Translations under genes and position numbers: made by a program
Notes under the pieces: model-generated
Database searches by the model: none
Told to the model about the DNA's origin: nothing
Seen by the model: the letters and a program-made list of their open reading frames with translations, nothing else
Shown: positions 18,303 through 27,369 of the stretch, piece after piece
Position numbering within the stretch: position 1 is the stretch's first letter
How the letters are laid out: every line of letters begins with the position of its first letter
DNA from: Geomonas propionica
Lineage (GTDB): Bacteria; Desulfobacterota; Desulfuromonadia; Geobacterales; Geobacteraceae
Length of the DNA: 64,000 nucleotides
Direction of reading: 5' to 3'
Assembly (NCBI RefSeq): GCF_016458235.1
Contig: NZ_JAEMHK010000019.1
Coordinates: forward strand, 43,849 to 107,848

Positions 18303-19301
18303 CTACTGTTCAACGGCTTTCACCCTGTCGTAGCGCAAGGTCCGGTGACACCCGACGGAACAGCCGCCACCGGTCGGGGTGGCTTCGAAGCGGATCGGGA
18401 TATCCCAGTTTCCAAACCCTTCAGCCTTGGGATAGATCAGGCGCTCCTGCTGCTCGGCATGCGGATTGTGGCACACCCTGCAGGAGCGGGCCTTGGTCTT
18501 GTTGACATGGACCGCGTGCAGGTTGCGCTCGCCGTTTCTGAACTTGGTGAACCGGTCGGTGGTCTCCGCCGCGGCGAGCTTGGGGTCGTGACAGCGGAAG
18601 CAGATCGGGAAAGCGTCGTAGCTGAAAGGCTTGTACAGGACGGTGGGGTAATCGTCCTTGAGGAGCTTTCGGTAGGGGCCGCCGTGGATCTGGTGGCAGT
18701 TGACGCAGTCGCCGTTGCGCACCGGTTGGTGCACGGACTTGCCCATGGCGAGTTTGCGGTCATGGCACATGAAGCAGAGCTCGGAACCGGGCTTTCTCAG
18801 CAGGGATTTGCTTTCGGACTGGTGCGCGTCGTGGCAGGCAAGGCAATCGCCGTCGGCTACCGGCTTGTGGGTGAAGGCGCCGGTGAAGTGATCCTGGGGA
18901 TGGCAGCGGAAACAGAGCGCGGGGGACGCGTCCTTCAAAAGCGACTTCACCTCGGCGCTGTGCGCCATGTGACAGTTGGTACACTGCCCCAGGCCCACCG
19001 GCTTGTGCAGCACCGGTTTCTGGACCAGGTGTCCGTGGCAGGTCGCGCAGAGTTTGTCCTTGGGGACCTTGAACCCCATGCTGTCCTTGCCCAGCGGGTG
19101 GTTGTCGTTGAACTGCTGGTGGCAGTCCAGGCACCGGCCGGCGGCGACCGGTTTATGCGGCACACTCCCGCGGATCAGATCCTTGTGGCAGATGCTGCAC
19201 TTGAACGGCTCCGCGAGGGCGTCCCCCGGAGTGAGGGTGACGCCGACGCAGAGCAGGTACAGAGCTACTGCTAAAGGATATGCCACGAGCAAGTGTCGCA
19301 T
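18303..19301 (-). CDS. Periplasmic multiheme cytochrome c, doubled-CXXCH type
   Basis: A 332-residue protein with a signal peptide (LLVAYPLAVALYLLCVGVTL, cleavage near DALA-EP). I count ten CXXCH motifs, from CSICH at about residue 36 to CRVCH near 277, plus one CX3CH (CSVGCH) near the C-terminus. The repeat 'HKPV..G.C..CH' recurs every 40-45 residues, the doubled-CXXCH pattern seen in electron-transfer cytochromes. The protein should sit in the periplasm or in an outer-membrane complex. It lies 25 bp after ccsB, so it is probably co-expressed with its maturation genes. The electron partner is unknown. Confidence 0.85.
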   Translation of the reverse strand: MRHLLVAYPLAVALYLLCVGVTLTPGDALAEPFKCSICHKDLIRGSVPHKPVAAGRCLDCHQQFNDNHPLGKDSMGFKVPKDKLCATCHGHLVQKPVLHKPVGLGQCTNCHMAHSAEVKSLLKDASPALCFRCHPQDHFTGAFTHKPVADGDCLACHDAHQSESKSLLRKPGSELCFMCHDRKLAMGKSVHQPVRNGDCVNCHQIHGGPYRKLLKDDYPTVLYKPFSYDAFPICFRCHDPKLAAAETTDRFTKFRNGERNLHAVHVNKTKARSCRVCHNPHAEQQERLIYPKAEGFGNWDIPIRFEATPTGGGCSVGCHRTLRYDRVKAVEQ

Positions 19302-19326
19302 CGATTCGGTTTACCTTCTTGGACGA

Positions 19327-20175
19327 CTACTTCCCGTAGCTGTGCAGACCGGAAAGGAAGAGGTTGACCCCCAGGTAGCAGAAGATAGTGGCGGCGAAGC
19401 CGATCACGGAAAGGATGGCCGCACGGCGCCCGACCCAGCCGCGGGTGATACGGGCGTGGAGGAAGGCAGCGTAGACGAACCATACGATCAGGGACCAGGT
19501 CTCCTTGGGGTCCCAGCTCCAGTAGGTACCCCAGGCGTAGTTGGCCCAGGCGGCGCCGGTGATGATGCCGAGGGAGAGCAGCGGGAAGCCGATCATGATC
19601 GCTTTGTAGTTCAGGTCGTCCAGGATCCTGATGGACGGGAACATGGAGAGCAGGCCGCCGGCCTGGGCGTTGCCGCCACCCTTCTCCATGGACTCGCGGA
19701 TCAGGTACATGATCGAGATGCCGCAGGCAACCGCGAAAGCGGCGTAGCCCAGGAAGCAGGTGATCACGTGGTACATGAGCCAGTTACTCTGCAGCGCGGG
19801 AACCAGCGGCTCGATGCCGCTGTCCAGGCCGAGTTGGGCCCAGGCCATGCCGAACAGTGCGAACGGGATGACGAAGAAGCCGATGGCGCGGTACTTGTAC
19901 TTGAAGTCGATGATGAGGAAGATCAGGACGATGGTCCAGGAGAAGAAGACCACCGACTCGAACAGGTTGGACAGCGGCGCATGGCCGTGCCCCTGGTCGT
20001 AGGACTCTTTCCAGCGCAGCCCGATGGCGGCGGTCTGAACCAGGAAACCGAAAAGAGCGGCGTAGGTACCGGCAAGCCCCACAGCCTTGTTGCGCGAGGC
20101 GAGGAATGCAAAGAATATGCAGGTGGAAACCATGTAGACAACCATGGTCACGTTGAAAAGCATAGAACTGGACAT
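19327..20175 (-). CDS. ccsB: Cytochrome c biogenesis protein CcsB (CcsA/ResC family)
   Basis: About 282 residues from ATG at 20175, preceded by GAGGG; an in-frame extension to 20220 is not needed. It is a polytopic protein with the tryptophan-rich WWD heme-handling loop at residues 210-227 (GTYWSWDPKETW) and conserved histidines at about 136, 240 and 278. With ResB it forms the System II heme lyase, which exports heme and attaches it to CXXCH motifs in the periplasm. It is encoded directly after resB and before a multiheme cytochrome. Confidence 0.92.
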   Translation of the reverse strand: MSSSMLFNVTMVVYMVSTCIFFAFLASRNKAVGLAGTYAALFGFLVQTAAIGLRWKESYDQGHGHAPLSNLFESVVFFSWTIVLIFLIIDFKYKYRAIGFFVIPFALFGMAWAQLGLDSGIEPLVPALQSNWLMYHVITCFLGYAAFAVACGISIMYLIRESMEKGGGNAQAGGLLSMFPSIRILDDLNYKAIMIGFPLLSLGIITGAAWANYAWGTYWSWDPKETWSLIVWFVYAAFLHARITRGWVGRRAAILSVIGFAATIFCYLGVNLFLSGLHSYGK

Positions 20176-20243
20176 ATCGATATAACCCTCCGGACGTTCA
20201 GTTAGAGCGGCATGGGGCAAGCCCCGTTACGTTTTTTATCTTT

Positions 20244-21605
20244 TTAAGCCTTGCCGATTTTCTCGACCAGGTCATCAAAACAGATCTCAAAGCCTGCCGG
20301 GTTCTTGCTGGCGGAACCGCCCAGGGTGACCCCGGAATCGGTAACGCGCGCCCACACCCGCTTGTGGGACATGAAGAACGCCATGCAGATACCAACCACC
20401 ATCAGGAAGCAGCCAAACCACACCACCCAGACGCCCGGGTCATGCGCCACCTGCAGGCCGGTGAAGAACTTCTGGTCCATACCGTCGAAGGTGATCAGAA
20501 GGTCGCCGCCGTGCTGGGCATTGAAGGACTCGTACTTGTCGGAGAGGACCACGAACGGCTGCGGGTTGCCGCCGGCCGGGGTGAACTCGACCTGCGCGCC
20601 CGGACCGTCGAAGCCCCTCATGAAGGGACGAACGTCCATGGTCGCTTCCATGACGGAGAGGAAGGCGCCGCCGGGAAGAGCGACGCGCTCACCCTGACGG
20701 GCGTCCAGATGGACAGGAGCGCCGCCTTTGCGGTCACGCACGGTGAGGTGGTAGAGCGAGCCCTCGTCCGATTGTCCGAAGCTGGACTGGTAGAAGGTGA
20801 TCCCCTTGTAGGTGAGCGGGTCGTTGACGATGATCGCGCGGCTCTGGTAGCCCGGCACGGGCTTGCCGTTCTCCACCACGGTGAGGATGCTCTTGAATTC
20901 TTTCGGCGCGCCGGTGTCGTAGTAGGAAACGGAGAACTTCTCGCAGCGCACTTCGAAACCGAGCGGAATCATCTTGCCGCTCTGGGTCTGCACCTGGGAA
21001 ACGGAGCCACCCTCGGGGATGTTGGTGTACGCCTTGTAACCGGCGAAGGAGCCGATCAGCGCTCCGATAAAGATGACGATGATGGAGAGGTGCACCACGT
21101 AGACGCCGAGACGGCACCAGGGGCTCTTCTGGGCGAAGAGGTGGTACTCGCCGTCCTTCTCGGTGATCACCGGGGCGGCGAACTCGGCGCGGAGGAACGC
21201 GGCCATGCGCTCCTTGAGTTCTTCCTTGCTGCCCTTGAGCTTCAGGTCCTTGACGGTGGCCAGCGACTTCTCGAAGTTGTCGTCCATGACCAGCACCGGC
21301 TCGGAAACCACCTTCCAGACGCGCGGCAGCCTCTTGATGGAGCAGCAGATCAGGTTCAGGGTGAGCAGGTAGAGCAGGAGGATGAACCACCAGGAGTGGT
21401 ACATGTCGAAGAAGCCCAGCGCGCTGTACAGGCGGATCTTCGTCTCGGAGAGAGTCGCCAGGTATTCACGCTGCGGCCCCTGCTGGATGACGGTGCCGAT
21501 GATCGATACCAGTGCCAGGCCGATCAGCAGGAAAATGGAAAGTTTCAAGGAACAGAAAAAATCCCAAACCTCTTGTGCAAATCCTCGTTTGTTCGTCGTA
21601 GTCAA
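20244..21605 (-). CDS. resB: Cytochrome c biogenesis protein ResB (Ccs1)
   Basis: A 453-residue ResB. The start is TTG at 21605 with GGGAGA six bases upstream. Hydrophobic helices lie near residues 20-40, 70-90 and 150-170, and one near the C-terminus; a large periplasmic domain lies between the third and the fourth. Family markers are SLKLSIFLLIGLALVSIIGT, LVSIIGTVIQQG and YKGITFYQSSFGQ. ResB pairs with CcsB to ligate heme. The gene is first in a unit with ccsB and the 332-residue cytochrome, downstream of ppcA and its terminator. Confidence 0.92.
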   Translation of the reverse strand: MTTTNKRGFAQEVWDFFCSLKLSIFLLIGLALVSIIGTVIQQGPQREYLATLSETKIRLYSALGFFDMYHSWWFILLLYLLTLNLICCSIKRLPRVWKVVSEPVLVMDDNFEKSLATVKDLKLKGSKEELKERMAAFLRAEFAAPVITEKDGEYHLFAQKSPWCRLGVYVVHLSIIVIFIGALIGSFAGYKAYTNIPEGGSVSQVQTQSGKMIPLGFEVRCEKFSVSYYDTGAPKEFKSILTVVENGKPVPGYQSRAIIVNDPLTYKGITFYQSSFGQSDEGSLYHLTVRDRKGGAPVHLDARQGERVALPGGAFLSVMEATMDVRPFMRGFDGPGAQVEFTPAGGNPQPFVVLSDKYESFNAQHGGDLLITFDGMDQKFFTGLQVAHDPGVWVVWFGCFLMVVGICMAFFMSHKRVWARVTDSGVTLGGSASKNPAGFEICFDDLVEKIGKA

Positions 21606-21705
21606 GGCCGTCTCCCGGTAAGGTTATGTACAGCTGTCGTAGCAGGTTTGCCATTATAGACAAATTGTCAATAAGCGCAAAACAAAAATTACGAATACAC
21701 TAGGG

Positions 21706-21742
21706 AACAAAAAAAAGGGGTAACAGGCGAACCTGTTACCCC
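21706..21742 (-). terminator. Rho-independent terminator after ppcA
   Basis: An 11-bp perfect stem (ggggtaacagg / cctgttacccc) with a four-base loop is followed on the minus strand by a run of uridines. It lies about 33 bp after the ppcA stop, separating ppcA from the resB unit. Confidence 0.92.
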
Positions 21743-21774
21743 TAAGACTGCAATTTGACTTCCCCTAAGGGCGA

Positions 21775-22044
21775 TTACTTCTTGTGGCAGTCACCACACT
21801 TGGTCGGGCCGCCCTTGGCAGCGTGGCACTCTTTGCAAGCCTTGCCGTGAGCCGCGTCCTTGTTGATAGCGATCTTGGCCGGAGCGCCGTCGCCGTGGCA
21901 GACTTTGCACTCGTTTTTGCCCTGGTGAGCCTTGTGGTTGAAGGTGACGTTGCCGTTTTTAGCCGGGTAAACGACGGAATCAGCGGCCATTGCGGTAACA
22001 GCAAGGGCGAGGGTCAGAGCTACTGCAGCGAAAATCTTTTTCAT
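21775..22044 (-). CDS. ppcA: Triheme periplasmic cytochrome c7, PpcA family
   Basis: An 89-residue precursor with a clean signal peptide (KKIFAAVALTLALAVTAMA) and a mature part of about 69-70 residues. Three CXXCH motifs (CKVCH, CKECH, CGDCH) and the lysine-rich ending CGDCHKK match the Geobacter PpcA family, small periplasmic carriers that move electrons between inner- and outer-membrane cytochromes. The start is fixed by GGAGGG upstream of the ATG. It has its own promoter region and a strong terminator, so it is likely monocistronic and abundantly made. Confidence 0.93.
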   Translation of the reverse strand: MKKIFAAVALTLALAVTAMAADSVVYPAKNGNVTFNHKAHQGKNECKVCHGDGAPAKIAINKDAAHGKACKECHAAKGGPTKCGDCHKK

Positions 22045-22076
22045 GATGTTCCCTCCATTATTTTTGGATCTGAAAA

Positions 22077-22112
22077 CGGCCCGAAGGTATACAACACCGG
22101 GCCGATTGTCAA
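22077..22112 (-). promoter_or_regulatory. Candidate ppcA promoter with overlapping inverted repeat
   Basis: On the minus strand TTGACA (22112-22107) precedes TATACC (22091-22086) with a short 15-bp spacer. A perfect 7-bp inverted repeat (cggcccg at 22077-22083, cgggccg at 22098-22104) brackets the -10 box. This could be an operator, or a 5' leader stem if transcription starts elsewhere. The spacing is suboptimal. Confidence 0.4.
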
Positions 22113-22135
22113 GCAAAATCAACTGCAAACGGGCA

Positions 22136-22642
22136 TCACTTCCGCAGCGCGGCCTGCAGCGCCCGGTCCTTTTCTTCCACCTCTTCGGCCATGCGCGTCT
22201 TGTAGGCGACGAACTTGGCGCGCAATTCCGGGCTGGACAGGGAGAGCATCTGCACCGCGAGGAGTCCGGCGTTCTTGGCGCCGGCCTTGCCGATGGCCAT
22301 GGTGGCGACCGGCATACCGCCCGGCATCTGGACCATGGCGTAGAGGGCGTCGACACCGTTCAGGGCGCCGCCCGGCATGGGGACCGCGATGACCGGCAGC
22401 GGCGTTTCGGCGGCGACGACACCGGCCAGGTGCGCAGCCATGCCGGCGGCGGCGATGATCACCTGGATGCCGCGCCCTTCCGCCTCGCGGGTGAGCTTCG
22501 AGGTTTTCGCGGGGGAGCGGTGTGCCGAGGAGACGTGCATCTCGTAAGGGACGCCGAATTCGGTAAGAACCCTGGCCGTCTCCTCCATGGTGGTCAGGTC
22601 GGAGTCGCTTCCCATCAGAATCAAAACGGTCGGATTAGACAT
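22136..22642 (-). CDS. purE: N5-carboxyaminoimidazole ribonucleotide mutase PurE
   Basis: A 168-residue class I PurE, starting at ATG 22642 with AGGAG upstream; the longer frame to 22660 is rejected on that basis. It contains [20 protein letters not shown] and [13 protein letters not shown], the active-site loops that convert N5-CAIR to CAIR in purine synthesis. Length is normal for class I. It follows purD on the same strand but with a 170-bp spacer filled by an inverted repeat. No purK is present in the window. Confidence 0.95.
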   Translation of the reverse strand: MSNPTVLILMGSDSDLTTMEETARVLTEFGVPYEMHVSSAHRSPAKTSKLTREAEGRGIQVIIAAAGMAAHLAGVVAAETPLPVIAVPMPGGALNGVDALYAMVQMPGGMPVATMAIGKAGAKNAGLLAVQMLSLSSPELRAKFVAYKTRMAEEVEEKDRALQAALRK

Positions 22643-22666
22643 AAAATCTCCTAAAAACAAAACCTC

Positions 22667-22797
22667 TTACAGGGAGGAAATCTGAGAAAATCTGAAAAAA
22701 TCTGAGGAAAGGCGGAGAAAAACATTTCTTTTGTCACTTCTTTGTTTCTCTCCGCTTTTGCTTTTTCTCAGATGTCCTCAGATTTCCTCCCTGTTAA
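22667..22797. repeat. Intergenic inverted repeat, 'aaatctgagg' family
   Basis: Left and right arms built from ggaggaaatctgag and its complement ctcagatttcctcc face each other around a roughly 50-bp spacer. Two more members lie at 28363-28538 and 30024-30150. It fills the purD-purE gap and could fold as a long hairpin in the transcript. Confidence 0.75.
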
Positions 22798-22813
22798 TGG
22801 TTTGGGTGTGGGT

Positions 22814-24085
22814 TTAACGGTTCATCGCCTTGGCGCCGATGTCTTTCCTGTGGTGCATGCCGGGCCAGGTGATAAGCTTCACGCCGCTGTAGGCGCGGTC
22901 GATGGCTTCCTTGACGGTGGAGCCTAAAGCGGTGACGCCCAGCACGCGGCCGCCGTTGGTGACGACGGCGTCGCCGCTGGACTTTGTGCCGGCGTGGAAC
23001 ACCACCAGGTCCTCGACCTTCCCGGCCTCAGCTAACCCCTCGATGACGTCACCCTTACGGTAGTCGGCGGGATACCCTTCCGCCGCCAGCACCACGCAGA
23101 CCGCTGCCTTGTCGTGCCACTCGATCTCGACGCCCTCCAGGCTGCCGGAGGCGACCGCCATCAGGATGGGGACGATGTCGGACTTCATGCGCATCAATAG
23201 CGGCTGGCATTCGGGGTCGCCGAAGCGGGCGTTGAACTCCAGGGTCTTCACGGAGTCGCCGTCGATCATGAGACCGGCGTAGAGGACACCACGATATGTG
23301 CGCCCTTCCGCCTTCATGCCGTCCACGGTGCGGCGCATGACTTCCGCCATGGCCTTCTCGTGGATGGGCGCGGTGACCACCGGGGCCGGGGAGTAGGCGC
23401 CCATGCCGCCGGTGTTGGGACCCTTGTCGCCGTCGTAGACCGCCTTGTGGTCCTGGGCGGAAGCGAGCGGAATTATGCGCTCGCCGTCGGTGAAGGCGAG
23501 GAAGGAGGCCTCCTCCCCTTTCAGGAACTCCTCGACGACCACGCGGGAACCGGCGGCGCCAAAGGCGTTGCCGGAGAGCATGTCGGTGACGGCGGCCACC
23601 GCCTCGTCGCGGGTCTGGGCGATGATCACCCCTTTGCCCGCGGCCAGGCCGTCCGCCTTGATGACGATCGGGATCCCGGTCTTGTCGATGAAGTCGATCG
23701 CGGCCGGGATCTCGGTGAAGACGCCGTAAGCCGCGGTCGGGACGTTGTACTTCTGCATCAGGTCCTTGGAAAATGCCTTAGACGCCTCGATGATGGCGGC
23801 GTTCTTGCGGGCGCCGAAGGCCTTCAGGCCGTTCTCTTCGAAGAGATCGACTAGGCCCAGGGAAAGCGGCAGCTCCGGGCCAACCACGGTCAGTTCCACC
23901 CCTTCCTTCTTGGCGAAGTCGAGCAGCCCCTGGAGGTTGTCCACGGCGATGTCCACGTTTTCAGCCAGCGTCGCCGTGCCCGGGTTGCCCGGTGCGCAGA
24001 ACACCTTCTCCACCAGCGGGGACTGGGCGATCTTCCAGACCAGCGCGTGCTCCCTCCCGCCGCTGCCTACTACCAATACCTTCAT
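22814..24085 (-). CDS. purD: Phosphoribosylamine-glycine ligase PurD
   Basis: A 423-residue ATP-grasp enzyme beginning MKVLVVGSGGREHAL at ATG 24085, after GGGAG; the upstream extension is low-complexity repeat DNA and is excluded. The ATP-grasp lysine/glycine loop (IVIKADGLAAGKGV), the acidic metal site (LEFNARFGDPECQ) and the GGMGAYSP motif are all present. It catalyses the second step of purine synthesis. It lies between purH and purE. Confidence 0.96.
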   Translation of the reverse strand: MKVLVVGSGGREHALVWKIAQSPLVEKVFCAPGNPGTATLAENVDIAVDNLQGLLDFAKKEGVELTVVGPELPLSLGLVDLFEENGLKAFGARKNAAIIEASKAFSKDLMQKYNVPTAAYGVFTEIPAAIDFIDKTGIPIVIKADGLAAGKGVIIAQTRDEAVAAVTDMLSGNAFGAAGSRVVVEEFLKGEEASFLAFTDGERIIPLASAQDHKAVYDGDKGPNTGGMGAYSPAPVVTAPIHEKAMAEVMRRTVDGMKAEGRTYRGVLYAGLMIDGDSVKTLEFNARFGDPECQPLLMRMKSDIVPILMAVASGSLEGVEIEWHDKAAVCVVLAAEGYPADYRKGDVIEGLAEAGKVEDLVVFHAGTKSSGDAVVTNGGRVLGVTALGSTVKEAIDRAYSGVKLITWPGMHHRKDIGAKAMNR

Positions 24086-24104
24086 AACTATTTCTCCCTC
24101 ATGT

Positions 24105-24185
24105 CTCCTCCCCCAGGAGGGGGGAGGCCGGGTGGGGGGAAATGCGTCATTCCCCCTCCCTAGCCCTCCCCCTCCGGGGGCGGGG
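24105..24185. repeat. REP-like GC-rich palindromic element
   Basis: Pairs of ctcccccaggaggggggag-type arms form two adjacent GC-rich hairpins in the purH-purD gap, resembling the elements at 17172 and 31651. No open frame is supported. Confidence 0.65.
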
Positions 24186-24200
24186 ACGGTTCCAGAAACG

Positions 24201-24243
24201 ACAATGGACAAAGACGACTGAAGCGTTGTCCTTTGTCCATTGT
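24201..24243. repeat. Perfect 13-bp inverted repeat between purH and purD
   Basis: acaatggacaaag (24201-24213) and its exact complement ctttgtccattgt (24231-24243) are separated by 17 bp, and the inner bases can extend the stem with one bulge. It lies 17 bp after the purH stop with no T-tract, so it is more likely an mRNA stability or processing hairpin or a repeat than a terminator. Confidence 0.75.
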
Positions 24244-24259
24244 CAATTGTCGATTGGGT

Positions 24260-25822
24260 TTAGTGCCTGAAGTGCCTCATTCCGGTGAAGACCATGGCGA
24301 TGTTGTGCTCGTCGGCGGCGGCGATGACTTCGGCGTCGCGCATGGAGCCGCCCGGCTGGATCACGGCGGTGACGCCGACGCTGGCGGCGTTGTCCAGACC
24401 GTCACGGAACGGGAAGAAGGCGTCGGATGCCATGACCGCACCCTGGACCGGGATCCCGGCATGCTCGGCCTTGATGGCGGCGATGCGGGCGGAGTTGACG
24501 CGGCTCATCTGGCCGGCGCCCACGCCCACGGTGGCGTTGCTGCGGCCGTACACGATGGCGTTGGACTTCACGAACTTGGCGACGCGCCAGGTGAAGAGGA
24601 GGTCTTCCATTTCCTGGTCGGTCGGAGCGCGCTTGGTCACCACCTTGAGCTCGGCGAAGAGGTCGAGGTCGGCGTCCTGGACCAGCATGCCGCCGTTGAC
24701 GCGTTTGTAGTCACAGCGGGCAGCCGGCTGCTCCGGCCAGAAGCCGCACTCCATGAGACGGACGTTCTTCTTGGCGGCGACGATCTCGCTGGCAGCCTCG
24801 GTGACCTTGGGAGCGATGATCACCTCGACGAACTGGCGCTCCACGATGGCACGCGCGGTGGTCTCGTCGAGTTCGCGGTTGAAGGCGATGATGCCGCCGA
24901 AGGCGGACTCGGGGTCGGTCTTGTAGGCGAGATCGTAGGCTTCCATGACGTTGCCGGCCACAGCGACGCCGCACGGGTTGGCGTGCTTCACAATGACGCA
25001 GGCGGGCTGGTCGAACTGCTTCACGCACTCGAGCGCCGCATCGGTGTCGCCGATGTTGTTGTAGGAAAGCTCCTTGCCCTGGATCTGGCGCGCGGTGGAG
25101 ATGGAAGCCTCCTTAGCCCCCTTCTCGACGTAGAAGGCGCCGGACTGGTGCGGGTTCTCGCCGTAGCGCATCCCTTGTGCCAGCTTGTACTGCAGGGTCA
25201 GGGTGTCCGGGTACGGCGCAACGCCCTCGCCGGTGCGGGCGCCCAGCCAGTTGGAGATGGCGCCGTCGTAGGCGGCGGTGTGCTGGTACACCTTGACGGC
25301 GAGGCGGAAGTTGGTCTCACGGGAGACACTGCCGGCGCTGGCTTTCATCTCGTCCAGCACCAGCTGGTAGTCGGCGTGGTCGACGATGACGGTGACGTCG
25401 CGGTTGTTCTTGGCAGCGGAGCGGAGCATGGTCGGGCCGCCGATGTCGATGTTCTCGATGGCGTCTTCCATGGTGCAGTCTTCCTTGGCCACGGTCGCCT
25501 CGAACGGGTAGAGGTTGACCACCACCATGTCGATCGGCTCGATGCCGTGCTCCTGCATCTTGGCCACGTGCGCCGGGTTCTCCCTCATGCCGAGGATGCC
25601 GCCGTGCACCTTCGGGTGCAGCGTCTTGACCCTGCCGTCCAGCATCTCGGGGAAACCGGTGAACTCGGAAACGTCCTTCACCGGGATGCCCGCCTCGCGC
25701 AGCAGCTTCGCGGTGCCGCCGGTGGAGAGGATCTCCACGCCGTAGCCGGCCAACGCCCGGGAAAATTCCACCACTCCAGTCTTCTCCGACACGCTTACCA
25801 GCGCGCGCCCAATTTTTGCCAT
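24260..25822 (-). CDS. purH: Bifunctional AICAR transformylase / IMP cyclohydrolase PurH
   Basis: A 520-residue PurH. The N-terminal domain ([18 protein letters not shown], then [10 protein letters not shown] and [13 protein letters not shown]) is the MGS-like IMP cyclohydrolase. The C-terminal part ([27 protein letters not shown] and QVGVGAGQ-like GVGAGQMSR) is the formyltransferase with its catalytic K-H pair. It completes IMP synthesis. The start has GGAGTGG upstream, and the gene heads the purH-purD-purE unit. Confidence 0.97.
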   Translation of the reverse strand: MAKIGRALVSVSEKTGVVEFSRALAGYGVEILSTGGTAKLLREAGIPVKDVSEFTGFPEMLDGRVKTLHPKVHGGILGMRENPAHVAKMQEHGIEPIDMVVVNLYPFEATVAKEDCTMEDAIENIDIGGPTMLRSAAKNNRDVTVIVDHADYQLVLDEMKASAGSVSRETNFRLAVKVYQHTAAYDGAISNWLGARTGEGVAPYPDTLTLQYKLAQGMRYGENPHQSGAFYVEKGAKEASISTARQIQGKELSYNNIGDTDAALECVKQFDQPACVIVKHANPCGVAVAGNVMEAYDLAYKTDPESAFGGIIAFNRELDETTARAIVERQFVEVIIAPKVTEAASEIVAAKKNVRLMECGFWPEQPAARCDYKRVNGGMLVQDADLDLFAELKVVTKRAPTDQEMEDLLFTWRVAKFVKSNAIVYGRSNATVGVGAGQMSRVNSARIAAIKAEHAGIPVQGAVMASDAFFPFRDGLDNAASVGVTAVIQPGGSMRDAEVIAAADEHNIAMVFTGMRHFRH

Positions 25823-25874
25823 TTCGCCACTCCTTTTTGTTGCTGCTTTTGATGTTGATTAGATATTCAAAGCA

Positions 25875-26066
25875 TAACCACAGAGGTCACAGAGGTTCAC
25901 GCTAGGGGACTGGCTCCGCCAGGTGCCTGTCCCTTTTGTTTTCAAAAAGCATTACCACAGAGGACACAGAGGTTCACTGAGGACACAGAGAGTAAACGGG
26001 GGTAAAACCTTAAAGTCATATGCCTTTCCTCCGAGTCCTCTGTGGACCGCGGAGCCCTCTGTGGTC
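25875..26066. repeat. Composite intergenic repeat, 'ccacagagg' family plus small hairpin
   Basis: Copies of aaccacagaggtcacagagg (25876-25895) and taccacagaggacacagagg (25953-25972) face the complementary arm at 26029-26066 (ctccgagtcctctgtgg and ggagccctctgtggt). Between the direct copies lies a separate hairpin at 25904-25933 (ggggactggc / gtgcctgtccc type). The element runs into the last codons of the ASKHA gene. Confidence 0.65.
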
Positions 26067-27369
26067 AGGCTTTTGTTTTGGGGAAATCTATATTTGCCAG
26101 GAAGTGCTTTTCGAAGAGTGGTGTGCCGGAAAGGGGGATGACGCGGACCCTTTGCGCCAGGGCCTCCATCTGTTCGCGGCCATCCTCGGTGAGCAGTACA
26201 CGCTCCACGCCGGCCAGCGCCCCTTCCTTGATAAATCCGGTGATTCTTACCATTTTTTCGTTGAAAATTCCAACCTTTTTTAGCACATCCGGCGACAGCA
26301 CGGCCCCGAAGGAACCGGTCAGCACCACCCGCGCAACATCGTCCAGGGCGAGGTTCGCCTTCTCCAGAAGGATCTCCATCCCGCCCCGCATCGCGCCTTT
26401 GGCGAGTTGCAGCGCGCGGATGTCCTCCTGGTCGAGGTAGACGAAACTTTTGGCGTCCCGGTGCAGCACGAAACTGGTGATGCCGTTCACCTCCTGCACC
26501 CGGTTGCCAAGGTTGGAGTCGATCTCGGCGGCGGGAAGAAGGCGGCCGGTTGCTTCCACGATCCCTGCTTCGAGGAGGGCAGACACGGTGTCCAGCACAC
26601 CCGTACCGCAGATGCCGCTCGGCGCGGCACCGGCGATGGTAGTTATAAGTAGCCTGTCCCCTTTTATCTGAACGCCGCTCACCGCACCGGGGAGCGCCGC
26701 CATGCCGCACTTCAGGTTACCCCCTTCGAAGGCGGGGCCGGCGGCGGCCGAGGTGGCGAGGTAGCGTTCGCCGTCAAAAAGGGCGATCTCCGCGTTGGTG
26801 CCGACATCCAGGAACAGGGTGCCGGCCGCGGGCATCTCCGTCATGCCGAAGAGAAAGGCGAGCAGGTCGCCGCCGACGAAACCGCCCGGAAGCGGCAGCA
26901 GGTAGCAAGGATAGTCGCGGCTCCAGCCGAGATCGAGGGTAGTCACGGATTTTCCGGTGGAGAAGAGGGGACGAAACGGAGGATGGGCCAGCGACTCTAC
27001 CGGCAGGGCCAGCGCGATGGTCTCCATGGAGGGGTTGCCGGCGATGGCCACCTGCGCGAGATCCGCGGGCGACGCGCCCGCCTGCTCGAGCAGCGCGTCG
27101 GTCATGCGCTCCATCTCGACTGCCAGGGCGGCCTGCATGGCCCGCAGGGTTTCGGGATCTCCTCCCGCGGTGAGGCGGGCGAGGACGTCGGCTCCCCAAC
27201 GGCGCTGGGGGTTCATGGCGCCGGTGACGGCCAGCCGGGTTCCGGTGGCAGGATCGACCAGCGACGCAGCTATGGTGGTGGTGCCAAGGTCGAAAGCGGC
27301 GGCGAGCCCCTTAGGCGAAGACAATGGCGCTTCCCCCGACGGGCTCGACCGCGCCGATCGCGACGGCAA
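26065..27369 (-). CDS. ASKHA-fold ATPase domain protein (DUF4445 / RACo-like, no Fe-S domain)
   Basis: Up to 434 residues; the start is uncertain because the first candidate codons are TTG (27369 or 27324), both overlapping the end of selD. The core begins [19 protein letters not shown], the phosphate-1 loop of the ASKHA fold, and continues with [31 protein letters not shown] and ICGTGVLD. This is the C-terminal ATPase part of corrinoid-protein reductive activators (RACE/RACo), but the N-terminal 2Fe-2S domain is absent. Its partner is unknown; the tight link to selD is suggestive of a metal or redox-enzyme activation role. Confidence 0.75.
   Translation of the reverse strand: MPSRSARSSPSGEAPLSSPKGLAAAFDLGTTTIAASLVDPATGTRLAVTGAMNPQRRWGADVLARLTAGGDPETLRAMQAALAVEMERMTDALLEQAGASPADLAQVAIAGNPSMETIALALPVESLAHPPFRPLFSTGKSVTTLDLGWSRDYPCYLLPLPGGFVGGDLLAFLFGMTEMPAAGTLFLDVGTNAEIALFDGERYLATSAAAGPAFEGGNLKCGMAALPGAVSGVQIKGDRLLITTIAGAAPSGICGTGVLDTVSALLEAGIVEATGRLLPAAEIDSNLGNRVQEVNGITSFVLHRDAKSFVYLDQEDIRALQLAKGAMRGGMEILLEKANLALDDVARVVLTGSFGAVLSPDVLKKVGIFNEKMVRITGFIKEGALAGVERVLLTEDGREQMEALAQRVRVIPLSGTPLFEKHFLANIDFPKTKA

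Noticed and set aside
24086..24211. A longer PurD starting at 24211
   Set aside because: The added residues come from a REP-like element, whereas the ATG at 24085 has a ribosome-binding site and the family's normal first residues.
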